64,000 nucleotides of DNA from an uncultured Bacteroidota bacterium (GTDB lineage Bacteria; Bacteroidota; Rhodothermia; Balneolales; Balneolaceae), in NCBI GenBank assembly GCA_913057895.1, contig CAJXOH010000003.1:1-64000 (forward strand). The letters run 5' to 3'. A program made the translations under genes and the position numbers. Shown in pieces: positions 44,869-53,582 of this stretch; the stretch's first letter is position 1, and each line of letters begins with the position of its first letter. Under the pieces are notes generated by a model. The model was not told where the DNA came from. It ran no database searches and saw only the letters and a program-made list of their open reading frames with translations.

Positions 44869-46638
44869 ATGGGCGTAATGGAAAGATTAAGAAATAGTAC
44901 TGGAGCCATTCTTTGGCTTCTGATCATCTCATTTGGTTTGCTATGGGTGCTAGCAGATACGCAAGTATTTGATGCGCTGAGTGCAGGGCCACGCCAATTG
45001 GGTGAAGTGGACGGGGAGTCCATTACCTTTGAACAGTATAATGCCCGTGTGAGTTTTTTACTGACTCAGCACAATCAGCGGTTTACCACTGAAGTAACCC
45101 CAGAAATACGCGCTGCCTATGAGCAACAAGCATGGGATGAAATTGTGACTGGATTGGTCTTTCAAAAGAAAATGGAAGAGGTTGGAATCACGGTAACCGA
45201 AGAGGAATTGGTCAATATGATTGTTGGCCCAAATCCAGATGCATTTATTCGTCAGCAATTTGCCGACGACAACGGACAGATTGATCGTGCGGCACTTCAA
45301 GCAGCCATTGATGCGCCAGAGAATAGTCAAGTGTGGATTTCTATAGAGCAACAACTCAAGGAGAAACGACGTCAGCAAAAAGTGACCAATTTCTTGGCCT
45401 CATCGAATAGAACGACAGATGCTGAAGCTCGTCGTCAATTGGCTTTGGATCGTTCGACTGCCGATGTTGAGCTATTGAGAATGCCATATGCTGCGATTTC
45501 TGATGCAGATGCTGAACCCACAGATCGTGAGGTGAAGCAGTGGTATGATGATAACCGCTCCCTATTTGAGCGGGATGAATCCTACGAATTTAGCTATGTC
45601 TCTTTCCCAATCTTTGCCACGGCAGAGGATACAGCCCGAATTTTTGATGAAGTTGCTCTGTTGGCAGAGGAGTTCGCAACGACCGATAATGACTCAACAT
45701 TCTTGAACAACTTCCAGACAGAAATCCCTTACAGAGGGGTTTGGGTCGACGAGGATGACCTTCGTGAAGACTTTGAGATCGTGAAGGACTTGGCTGTTGG
45801 AGAGGTTTCTGATGTCATCACCATTCGTGGCAACCCATACGTCTTTAAAGTAATCGATCGTCGCGGTGATGAAGTAAAATTTGGCGTCTTAACCTACACA
45901 GTTGAACCGGATCAGCTTACTACTGTGGTAGACGTTCTTGAAGAGGCGGAAGATTTCCAATTCTTTGCATTAGATAGCGACTTTGACCAAGAAGCTGCCT
46001 CTCGTGGCTATCAAGTCGGTTTTTCGGTTGCAACGCCGAACGCTGCTGTCGTCCCTGGAATTGGGCAATCCATTCAAATTCCTACCATGCTTCAAGGGAT
46101 GAGAGACGGTGAAATTAGTGAGGTTGTTGAGCTTCAAGATCAGTTTATCGTGATGAAACTTGACCGAAAAATTGAAGAAGGATACTTGCCTCTTGAGGAG
46201 GTTCGCCCTCAAGTCGTTTCAAGAGTTCGTTTAGAGAAGAAAAAAGCATTGGCAGCTCAAAGACTTGAGGCAGCGTTTGCCGCGAGCGGATTTGAAAATC
46301 TAACAGATGATGATGTCATTGAGTTTATTGAGAGTGAAAACGTCCGTTTTTCTTCAGTAGTGTTAGGCTCCGTTGGACGAGAGCCAGCCCTGATTGGTGC
46401 TATTGCAGCAACAGATGAAGGGTCAACGACTCCTGTGCTTGAAGGAGAGTCGGCTGCCTACATTGCTCGTGTGGTTGACAAATCTGTCGCTACGCCAGAA
46501 AGCCTCCCAATCGAAGAAATCGAAGGGTATAAGGAAGTACTGCGTCAAACGCGTGGCAATATCTTTAGCCAAATCCTCTCTGCTGAACTTCAAAACGAAG
46601 CGTCCGTTAAAGACTTCCGAGACGCTGTATTACAATAA
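44869..46638 (+). CDS. PpiD/SurA-like periplasmic foldase
   Basis: A 589-residue protein with one N-terminal membrane anchor (about 13-30: GAILWLLIISFGLLWVLA), then a SurA_N-type chaperone domain (GEVDGESITFEQYNARV, EEVGITVTEEELVNMI). Two diverged parvulin-like regions follow; the clearest are VKEVSDVI-like and GEISEVVELQDQFIVMKLD. The layout is that of PpiD, which helps newly exported proteins fold at the translocon. Isomerase activity is uncertain because the parvulin core is weak. Its stop overlaps the ribD start (TAATG). Confidence 0.82.
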   Translation: MGVMERLRNSTGAILWLLIISFGLLWVLADTQVFDALSAGPRQLGEVDGESITFEQYNARVSFLLTQHNQRFTTEVTPEIRAAYEQQAWDEIVTGLVFQKKMEEVGITVTEEELVNMIVGPNPDAFIRQQFADDNGQIDRAALQAAIDAPENSQVWISIEQQLKEKRRQQKVTNFLASSNRTTDAEARRQLALDRSTADVELLRMPYAAISDADAEPTDREVKQWYDDNRSLFERDESYEFSYVSFPIFATAEDTARIFDEVALLAEEFATTDNDSTFLNNFQTEIPYRGVWVDEDDLREDFEIVKDLAVGEVSDVITIRGNPYVFKVIDRRGDEVKFGVLTYTVEPDQLTTVVDVLEEAEDFQFFALDSDFDQEAASRGYQVGFSVATPNAAVVPGIGQSIQIPTMLQGMRDGEISEVVELQDQFIVMKLDRKIEEGYLPLEEVRPQVVSRVRLEKKKALAAQRLEAAFAASGFENLTDDDVIEFIESENVRFSSVVLGSVGREPALIGAIAATDEGSTTPVLEGESAAYIARVVDKSVATPESLPIEEIEGYKEVLRQTRGNIFSQILSAELQNEASVKDFRDAVLQ

Positions 46639-47801
46639 TGTCCACGCCGTCATCCAGTGATCGCTCTGTCGATACCCAATGGATGACGCGAGCCCTTAGA
46701 CTTGCAGAGCAGGGGCGTGGGTTTGTGTCACCCAACCCGTTGGTGGGTTGTGTTCTTGTCGATCGTGATGGAGAAGTGATTGGCGAGGGGGCACACCTAC
46801 GTTTTGGAGATGCCCATGCAGAAGCGAATGCGCTTGCCTCTGTTCAAGATTCCGACTCACTTCAAGGTGCCACGGCCTATGTGACCTTAGAACCCTGTAC
46901 GCACCAGGGCAAGACACCACCTTGTGCTCCTGCTCTTGCGGAGTCGGGACTATCAAGGGTGGTCATTGCTCTTCAAGACCCAAATCCCCATGTCTCAGGA
47001 GGAGGAGCTGCCTGGCTAAAAGCCCAGGGAATCGAAGTTGAGATTGGCGTTTGTAAGGGAGAAGCGGAGGAACAAAATCGAGCCTTTCTCCACTGGATCG
47101 AGACAGGGCTACCCTATGTCCAACTCAAGTGGGCCCAAACCTTGGACGGCTTTAGTGCAGATCATGAAGGGAACTCGCAATGGATTTCTGGCAAAGAATC
47201 GCGGCGATTGGTTCACCAATGGCGCAGTGAAGTGGATGCGGTGCTTGTGGGGTCCTCTACCGTTCTTGCGGACAACCCACGTTTAACGGTCCGTCATGTA
47301 GAGGGTCGTCAACCTCGTCGTGTCATCCTTGACTCCAAGGGAACACTTCCTCCAACAGCTCAAGTTTTTCAAGATGAGTTTAGTGACAAAACGATTTGGA
47401 TTACTGCCCAATCAGCTCAGTCTGGACAGCCCAGTGTTGACCCTATGTTAGAACTTCTAAGCAGTCATCCGTTTAATGGAATCCGTCTTTCGGTGGAGCA
47501 AGATGACCAAGGTCACTGTTCCCTGCGTCATGTTTTGCGCGCTCTTGCTGAGCAAAACATTACCTCGGTGATGGTTGAGGCGGGGCCAACATTGTCGGCT
47601 AGCTTTCTTCGTGAAAACCTTGTGGACCAAATCGATGTATTTACCGCTCCAATCCTATTTGGCAAAGGAATGAAAGCAGTGGATCCCTCCGTTTGGGGAA
47701 AACATGTTGTGGAAGACAATGGAGGCAAGGGTCGATTACCCACCCGTTTTGTCACCACAGAAACGTTCGGGCAGGACACTCTCACAACCTATAGATTCTA
47801 G
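46638..47801 (+). CDS. ribD: Bifunctional riboflavin biosynthesis deaminase/reductase
   Basis: The 387-residue enzyme carries a CMP-deaminase-type zinc domain (AHAEANAL, then LEPCTHQGKTPPCAPAL) and an HTP reductase domain (QLKWAQTLDGFSA, VGSSTVLADNPRLT, MVEAGPTL). It catalyses two middle steps of riboflavin synthesis. It is followed by ribE after 1 bp. RibBA and RibH are not in the window. Confidence 0.95.
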   Translation: MSTPSSSDRSVDTQWMTRALRLAEQGRGFVSPNPLVGCVLVDRDGEVIGEGAHLRFGDAHAEANALASVQDSDSLQGATAYVTLEPCTHQGKTPPCAPALAESGLSRVVIALQDPNPHVSGGGAAWLKAQGIEVEIGVCKGEAEEQNRAFLHWIETGLPYVQLKWAQTLDGFSADHEGNSQWISGKESRRLVHQWRSEVDAVLVGSSTVLADNPRLTVRHVEGRQPRRVILDSKGTLPPTAQVFQDEFSDKTIWITAQSAQSGQPSVDPMLELLSSHPFNGIRLSVEQDDQGHCSLRHVLRALAEQNITSVMVEAGPTLSASFLRENLVDQIDVFTAPILFGKGMKAVDPSVWGKHVVEDNGGKGRLPTRFVTTETFGQDTLTTYRF

Positions 47802-47802
47802 C

Positions 47803-48393
47803 ATGTTTACAGGCATCATTAAAACATTGGGTACCCTTGAAGACCTTCGCGAGTCCAACGGTGTCACTACGTTTCGCATTGCCACCGAATGGGCACCTGA
47901 ACTCGAAGTGGATGAATCCATTGCAGTCCAAGGAGTGTGTTTGACGGTTGTTTCACACGATGAAAAGACCTTTGATGTGAATGTTGTGGCAGAGACACTC
48001 TCCAAAACCACATTGGGGTCATGGGAAAAAGGGCAGTCTCTTAATTTGGAACGATCACTACGACTTGATCAAGGATTGAGTGGCCATTTTGTCCAAGGTC
48101 ATGTGGATGGTGTTGGTAAGGTATCCTCCATCGAGATCGATCAGGAAAATCGACATGTCTGGTTTGAGGTATCTCAAGAGATGGTCGACTATGTTGTACC
48201 AAGAGGTAGTATTACAATCGATGGTGTGAGCTTAACGCTTGCCCGAGTAGAGGGGCCTCGATTCATGATCACCATTATTCCGTACACATGGGATCACACC
48301 TGTTTTGCCACGCTCAAAGAGGGAGATATGGTGAATATCGAGTTCGATATCATCACCAAGACCGTTGTTCATGTTCAAAAGCGTCTTCCGTAA
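47803..48393 (+). CDS. ribE: Riboflavin synthase (alpha subunit)
   Basis: A 196-residue enzyme with two lumazine-binding repeats, MFTGIIKTLGTL...VQGVCLTVV and LSGHFVQGHVDGVGKV...IDGVSLTL. It converts two lumazine molecules to riboflavin. ATG 47803 matches the invariant MFTGI start. Its last 19 bp overlap the end of the convergent LptD-like gene. Confidence 0.95.
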   Translation: MFTGIIKTLGTLEDLRESNGVTTFRIATEWAPELEVDESIAVQGVCLTVVSHDEKTFDVNVVAETLSKTTLGSWEKGQSLNLERSLRLDQGLSGHFVQGHVDGVGKVSSIEIDQENRHVWFEVSQEMVDYVVPRGSITIDGVSLTLARVEGPRFMITIIPYTWDHTCFATLKEGDMVNIEFDIITKTVVHVQKRLP

Positions 48394-51098
48394 GGGGAAG
48401 AACTCCGCTCTAGATTATTCAAGACTGGAAGCTTTTGGAAGAGATTCTGCAACTGGCCAGCATCGACATTCAAACGGAAGAAGTAATAGGTGAAATCCCC
48501 AAAGGGATTAAACTGCATCGAGAGATTCCAACACTCCATTCTTCGGTTGAGGGAGAATTGAGAAGGTGTGAGTTCCTTTCGAATAAAGTCGTACCCAAGC
48601 TGCGTAGACACATTCCAGCGATCTGACAATTGAAATTGGATGCTTCGTGCATTTAATATGGCTGTTTTTCGGGCAGGAGCATTGTTTTGCCACACCCAGG
48701 AGTAACTGAAACTAAGATTTACAGACCACGGTGCGTTGAGTGGGTATGGCGTGATGGGGTCTAAAATAGGTTCATAAGGATTGAAGTAGCTAAGATCTGC
48801 AGGATTGTAAGGAAGGTACGGAGCTGATTCCACCGTTGCGCCTCTTGCACCTCCTCGAATTCGAGTACTTGCGCTCAGGCGGAATCGTGTTGGCTGCAAA
48901 AGTTTGCCCGTTGAGCGATAGACCCATTCGTTGATGGGTTGACCCGCGTCGTTAACTCCATAAAAACGATAACTCGCAGATGCTTGCAGACTAATATTTG
49001 GAACAGCTCGACTCGTGAGGCGAACAGATAGAGGGGATAAGCGTAAGGAGTCAAGAGCCAAATTGTACGATCCTGTAAAGGAGAGTTGATCAATCAAACG
49101 TAGGATTTTGGTTTTTTCCTCTCCCGTAGAGTCACGTTTGACCTGCTTTGTCTCGAACGTATTTTGAATACTATATGCAAGTGACCATTGCTTACCACTG
49201 GCATAGACTGGGTAGATACTATTTTCAAAAATAGAGTAGGTTTGAGGCCCGTTAGGAGTTTCTACGGTTCGTGTCATCCCCCATGCTTCATTCTGGAAGT
49301 CAGGGCTGATTGACATGGATACTGCTGGTTTTAGGGTGTGTCTAAAACCCTCTAATGAGCCGATTTTCCAATCGGCCATCCCATATAGCGTTGTGTTTAG
49401 GGAGAGACTTGCACTCCCTTGATGACCGGCAGCAAACCCAGGCACTTCAGACGTCTCGATGGTTTGCGTTTCCGCATTATAGGATTTACGAACCGTCATG
49501 GGCACCCACACTTCGGTTAAGTTGACGGATCCATTAAGCTGCAGAAATTGACTAGGCAATAATTGACCAAGAGACAATGATAGGTTTTGTCGCAAACCCA
49601 TTTGCCATGGGGTTGTTTCCTTGCCGGTATTCTCACGGTAGGTGACTGGGTCGAACACTGCTTGGGTCCATGAATCAGGAGCATCGATGGACTCCAAGGG
49701 CTGGTAACTAAACCGAGAGTTAAAGGTGTTGGAATAGGTGACTAAGAAACGATCTCTCCACGTCGACTCTCGACCTCCGGTTGTGCGTCCACCTTGCCCT
49801 CCCTCAGGGGCAAAAGGAGCAAAAGAACGAAGCGAAAAAGAGGCACTTGGTCCTGTTAAGCTGGTTGCATTATCCTGAAAGCGTTGAGAAATCGCTAGAT
49901 TTGTATTGAAATTGAACCGATTCTCGGGGTCGCGATATTGATAGGCGAGTCTTGAATTTGAATTGGTGGACGCCCGTTCGTCAATGTTGTACGAATTTCG
50001 CTGAAAGTAATTGGAGCTAGCAAAGTTAATGGCAGCATTCACACTTGAGTACGGAGAGAGCGTTTGTCGGTGTGAAAGAGCGATGCGGCGACTGACATTC
50101 TCTGCGAATCCTGGATCTGTGGGCTCCATCCCTTGCTCTCTAGAGTACCCGAGCGTGAGACTACTACTAAACTTATCGGTTACGGTCGCTTGCGCTTGCC
50201 CTTGCAAAAAATAGGTGCCGGATGTGTAAAGATCCCCTGAAAGTTGGCCAGTTAGGTACTCGTTAAATACTTGAAACCATCCCACTTGTTGCAGTCCCAA
50301 TCCACGTCTCGAGGAATTTTGAACGACAAATGTTGGCTGGAGTAATCCAGACCGGCGAGATTCTGGACTGGCTGGAATGTACCCAAAAGGGATAGGCAGG
50401 GGGTAAGGGATATCCAAGACAAATAACCGAGCATTCGTAAAGAAGATTTCTTCTTGGTCGACCACCTTGAGTCTGTTTGCACGAATGTAATAGGTCATGT
50501 GGTCTGGAGGACATGTCGAGTATCGTCCATCTTCAATAAAAACGACACTTTCACTGATGTTCTTAATGGCTTCACCTCGCAAGGTGCCTTGTTGAACTTG
50601 AATTTGAGCTGCCTCAAACTTCCCCTTTCCTGTTTCAACATTAAAAAGGATCCGTCGACTTTGTAACTCTTGTTGGTCATTGGGACGGCGCAATAGTGGA
50701 ACTGCTTCAGAGGTTGAATCGGCCCCAGGGGTGGCTTCTAACTCATCCTTATGGAGGTATAGCGAAACTTGGCCAGCTGTGAGCAACCCCTTCTCATGAT
50801 TCGCATTGGCTTGACCAAATAAGGTTCCAATACGAGTGGAGTCACTAAGGGTCAAGATCAAGGAATCTCGTGCATCGAAGCTAAGGATTGGCTTGAGACC
50901 CTCAATGGTACTTCGTTGTTGTCCAAGTTGTGGTGAGGCAGTCCCTCTACTCGCGGCTCCGGATCGAGCGAATTGACCACTTGTGATGTCAGAGGTTGGT
51001 CGCTGAAATTGTTGGGCATGTGCATGGTGGAACTCAAACAGCAACCAAAGCACGGTGAACCCAACCTTACTCCCCCAAAGGAGCCATCTCAATCGCAT
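48375..51098 (-). CDS. LptD-like LPS-assembly outer-membrane protein
   Basis: A 907-residue protein with a signal peptide ending near AHAQ (residue 29). A short OstA/LptA-like beta-jellyroll follows (about 110-260: RILFNVETGKGKFEAAQIQVQQGTL, VFIEDGRYSTCPPDHMTYYIRANRLK, DIPYPLPIPFGYIPASPESRRSGLLQPTF), then a large barrel ending MQFNPFGDFTYYFFRLNV. The RLKV...LPIPFGYIP...RRSGLL pattern is that of the LptD family, which inserts LPS in the outer leaflet. The Bacteroidota form is longer and more diverged than the E. coli one. It overlaps the ROK gene by 10 bp. Confidence 0.85.
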   Translation of the reverse strand: MRLRWLLWGSKVGFTVLWLLFEFHHAHAQQFQRPTSDITSGQFARSGAASRGTASPQLGQQRSTIEGLKPILSFDARDSLILTLSDSTRIGTLFGQANANHEKGLLTAGQVSLYLHKDELEATPGADSTSEAVPLLRRPNDQQELQSRRILFNVETGKGKFEAAQIQVQQGTLRGEAIKNISESVVFIEDGRYSTCPPDHMTYYIRANRLKVVDQEEIFFTNARLFVLDIPYPLPIPFGYIPASPESRRSGLLQPTFVVQNSSRRGLGLQQVGWFQVFNEYLTGQLSGDLYTSGTYFLQGQAQATVTDKFSSSLTLGYSREQGMEPTDPGFAENVSRRIALSHRQTLSPYSSVNAAINFASSNYFQRNSYNIDERASTNSNSRLAYQYRDPENRFNFNTNLAISQRFQDNATSLTGPSASFSLRSFAPFAPEGGQGGRTTGGRESTWRDRFLVTYSNTFNSRFSYQPLESIDAPDSWTQAVFDPVTYRENTGKETTPWQMGLRQNLSLSLGQLLPSQFLQLNGSVNLTEVWVPMTVRKSYNAETQTIETSEVPGFAAGHQGSASLSLNTTLYGMADWKIGSLEGFRHTLKPAVSMSISPDFQNEAWGMTRTVETPNGPQTYSIFENSIYPVYASGKQWSLAYSIQNTFETKQVKRDSTGEEKTKILRLIDQLSFTGSYNLALDSLRLSPLSVRLTSRAVPNISLQASASYRFYGVNDAGQPINEWVYRSTGKLLQPTRFRLSASTRIRGGARGATVESAPYLPYNPADLSYFNPYEPILDPITPYPLNAPWSVNLSFSYSWVWQNNAPARKTAILNARSIQFQLSDRWNVSTQLGYDFIRKELTPSQFSLNRRMECWNLSMQFNPFGDFTYYFFRLNVDAGQLQNLFQKLPVLNNLERSSSPYGRRF

Positions 51099-52039
51099 GA
51101 TTCCATCGCTAAGCTCGCAGCACCAAGCATGGCCGCCTCGTTACTTAGCGGTTCATACAAGATGTCAAATCCTTCTCTAAAGGGTGGCATGAGATATTTA
51201 CGAGCTGTTTCTCGAGCAGGTTCCAGCAAATAATCCCCTGCACGAGCTACACCACCACTCACAACAATCGTGCGGATATCCAATACATGGATATAGTTTA
51301 CAATTGCATACCCAAGTTTCTCCCCTGATTGTTTCAGGATATCAATGGCTAGTACGTTACCTCGTACGGCTTCCTCATACAAAGCCAATGGATCCAATCC
51401 TTCGAAATCGTTGGGTGCATATTTTTGAAGTCGATTCTCTGGGTGTTGACGTATTAAATCCGCAGCAAATCTGCTCAAGAAACGTTGACCTAGATAGGCT
51501 TCAATTCCCCCACGAGTATCACTATTCGACAAAGGACCATGGTAGTTAATCACAATATGGCCCAGTTCAGCTGCTGATCCATGAGGACCCACGTATAAAT
51601 GCCGATCCATGATGATGCCTCCACCCACACCGGTACCCAGTGTAATCATAATGAAGTCGTCATAACCCAGCCCAACCCCAAACCTAGCACACCCTAGTGC
51701 GGCAAGATTTGCATCATTTCCCATAAAACAGGGGCGATGAACTCGTTCCTGAAGAAGGGCTGGAACAGGTTCCTCTTTCCAACCGGGGAAGTTTGGTGGA
51801 TAGCTTACAATATCGCCAGCTCTATTCACCATCCCTGGCACCCCTATACCAACAGCATCCACCTCTTGATCTGTTTTTTGAGACAATTCGTGAACCAAGG
51901 TTGCGACACGATCCAATACATGATCCCTTCCTTGATCTGCTTGAGTTGGTATGCTAAGTTGGTCAAGAATACCTTCGCCCTGTTTTACTAGAGCACCTTT
52001 GATATTTGTTCCGCCTAAATCAATGCCAATAGCTATCAT
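51089..52039 (-). CDS. ROK-family sugar kinase lacking the usual zinc-binding cysteines
   Basis: A 316-residue protein with a phosphate-binding loop IGIDLGGTNIKGALV, VGIGVPGMVN, catalytic-type Asp in MGNDANLAALG, TLGTGVGGGIIM and AAELGHIVI, as in ROK glucokinases. The normal Cys-x-Cys-Gly-x2-Gly-Cys zinc cluster after the GH motif is replaced by NSDTRGGIEAY, with no cysteine at all. ATG 52039 has a GAGGG ribosome-binding site, and the longer start would overlap the FtsB-like gene. Glucokinase is the likeliest function. Confidence 0.88.
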   Translation of the reverse strand: MIAIGIDLGGTNIKGALVKQGEGILDQLSIPTQADQGRDHVLDRVATLVHELSQKTDQEVDAVGIGVPGMVNRAGDIVSYPPNFPGWKEEPVPALLQERVHRPCFMGNDANLAALGCARFGVGLGYDDFIMITLGTGVGGGIIMDRHLYVGPHGSAAELGHIVINYHGPLSNSDTRGGIEAYLGQRFLSRFAADLIRQHPENRLQKYAPNDFEGLDPLALYEEAVRGNVLAIDILKQSGEKLGYAIVNYIHVLDIRTIVVSGGVARAGDYLLEPARETARKYLMPPFREGFDILYEPLSNEAAMLGAASLAMESCD

Positions 52040-52046
52040 ATGACCC

Positions 52047-52400
52047 TCATGGATTACGAGCCCCATCACTGGGTTTGTTTTCAGATGAGGTGTTTGTTTC
52101 CTCTGTTCGATAAATCACTTCACCTGGTTTTTTCATCCCATACTCTTCACGGGCGATTCGTTCAAGCAAGGCTGGATCCGATTCAAGCCGATTAATTTGA
52201 TCTTCCAACTCACCTAGCTGTTGAGATAAACGTTCAATTTCTAGTTCCAGTGCCTTTCGCTCTTGGGCATATTGGATTCTAGACAATACACTGTATGTAT
52301 CAAAAAAAAGGAACCAGACTAGACCTCCTGAAAGAAGGACCCAAAGTAGTCTTTTCAGATTCCATCGAAGAGGATTCAATACAGAGGGGAGTTCCGCCAT
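52047..52400 (-). CDS. FtsB/DivIC-like septum formation initiator
   Basis: A 117-residue bitopic protein. One membrane segment (about 20-36: LLWVLLSGGLVWFLFFD) is followed by a coiled coil (about 42-82: LELEIERLSQQLGELEDQINRL) and the motif AREEYGMKKPGEVIYR, as in FtsB/DivIC, which links divisome components. ATG 52400 is chosen; the longer frame would read through the tRNA-Lys terminator hairpin. The ROK gene follows after 7 bp. Confidence 0.87.
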   Translation of the reverse strand: MAELPSVLNPLRWNLKRLLWVLLSGGLVWFLFFDTYSVLSRIQYAQERKALELEIERLSQQLGELEDQINRLESDPALLERIAREEYGMKKPGEVIYRTEETNTSSENKPSDGARNP

Positions 52401-52454
52401 AACATGAAGTTTATACAAGTTGAAAGTACGACGGAAAAGGGGCTTAAAAAAAAT

Positions 52455-52484
52455 AACCCCTGCCGTGTTCAAGCGGCAGAGGTT
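52455..52484 (-). terminator. Terminator downstream of tRNA-Lys
   Basis: AACCCCTGCCG and CGGCAGAGGTT form an 11-bp stem with one mismatch and an 8-nt loop. On the minus strand it is followed by TTATTTTTTTT. It lies 24 nt beyond the tRNA-Lys 3' end and upstream of the FtsB-like gene. The 332 bases 52401-52732 hold this terminator, the tRNA and otherwise AT-rich sequence with no gene that I can see. Confidence 0.88.
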
Positions 52485-52508
52485 AATCAAGAGAGATTCT
52501 TATGTCTG

Positions 52509-52581
52509 TGAACCGGGTGGGGCTCGAACCCACGACCAACTGGTTAAAAGCCAGTTGCTCTACCAGCTGAGCTACCGGTTC
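52509..52581 (-). tRNA. tRNA-Lys (UUU)
   Basis: A 73-nt cloverleaf. The acceptor is GAACCGG/CCGGTTC with discriminator A, D-arm TAGCTCAGCTGGTAGAGCA, anticodon stem AACTGG/CCAGTT with loop CTTTTAA (anticodon TTT), and T-arm GTGGG-TTCGAGC-CCCAC. CCA is not encoded. Confidence 0.97.
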
Positions 52582-52732
52582 TGACATTCCAATTCATGGA
52601 AAACATTAAAAATACGCTGAAATCATGATGAAAATCAATTCATAAGACAGTAAAAATGAAATAAGCTTTATTTTGAGGGTACTTTCAGACTATCATGAAG
52701 GAAACAAGCTCCACATTTTTGTCTCAAATACG

Positions 52733-53128
52733 ATGGCATCTATTTTTACTCGCATTATTCAAGGAGAAATTCCGAGTCATAAAATCGCGGAAAATGACAC
52801 CCATCTCGCGTTTTTAGATATCAGACCGGTAGCAAAGGGTCATACTCTAGTTGTACCAAAGAAAGAAATCGATCGATGGACAGATTTGTCTGATGAGCTA
52901 CTCTCACAAACCACACTATTTGCAAAAACGGTCGCAAATCACCTTCAGGAAACATTGCACCCTATCCGCGTTGGCCTCGTGATTGAAGGGATGGAAGTAC
53001 CGCATGCTCATATCCATCTCATCCCCATCTATGAAGTGGGTCAATCCATGAGCCTTTCTTTAGGCACCGCTGCAAGCCAAGAGGAATTGGCCAAGGTGGC
53101 GAGCCAATGCTCGATGCTCAAACCCTAA
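52733..53128 (+). CDS. HIT family nucleotide-binding hydrolase
   Basis: A 131-residue histidine-triad protein. It opens ASIFTRIIQGEIPSHKIAEND, has FLDIRPVAKGHTLVVPK, and ends with the triad VPHAHIHLIP. The HINT-like group hydrolyses purine nucleoside phosphoramidates and related bonds. ATG 52733 gives the normal family start. It is followed by aroQ after 4 bp, probably one transcript with aroQ and the flippase. Confidence 0.93.
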   Translation: MASIFTRIIQGEIPSHKIAENDTHLAFLDIRPVAKGHTLVVPKKEIDRWTDLSDELLSQTTLFAKTVANHLQETLHPIRVGLVIEGMEVPHAHIHLIPIYEVGQSMSLSLGTAASQEELAKVASQCSMLKP

Positions 53129-53132
53129 GCGT

Positions 53133-53582
53133 ATGAAGATTCTAGTACTCAATGGTCCCAACTTAAATCTACTTGAGACGCGTGATGCTTCTCATTACGG
53201 TGGCCAATCTCTTCCCGAAATAGAAGAGCACATGAAGCATCGATTTCCTGACCATTCGTTCGAGTGGATTCAATCGAACCATGAAGGGGCTCTAATTGAT
53301 GCCATTCAAGCATCAGAAGGCAAGGGTTTTGATGCTATTCTAGCCAATTTTGGTGGATATACACACTCCTCGGTAGCGATTCATGATGCCTTGGAACTAG
53401 TCAAGATTCCAAAAATCGAGGTACATCTTTCCAATCTTGCCAAACGTGAACAAATGCGTCATGTTAGTGTTGTAGGTGCCGCCATGGATGGATCGATTGC
53501 TGGGTTTGGAGCCCTCAGTTATATCCTTGGAGTGGAAGCGGCGGTTGCCTTAGCCTTGGAGCGCGGACTCTCAGGCTCTTAA
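53133..53582 (+). CDS. aroQ: 3-dehydroquinate dehydratase, type II
   Basis: The 149-residue shikimate-pathway enzyme has LVLNGPNLNLLETRD, then YTHSSVAIHDAL and KIEVHLSNLAKRE. The usual GxREPxxYG active-site loop is here ETRDASHYGG, keeping Arg and Tyr but changing the residues between. NPGAYTH is NFGGYTH here, so it is a diverged member. Aromatic synthesis is consistent with aroC in the same window. Confidence 0.9.
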   Translation: MKILVLNGPNLNLLETRDASHYGGQSLPEIEEHMKHRFPDHSFEWIQSNHEGALIDAIQASEGKGFDAILANFGGYTHSSVAIHDALELVKIPKIEVHLSNLAKREQMRHVSVVGAAMDGSIAGFGALSYILGVEAAVALALERGLSGS

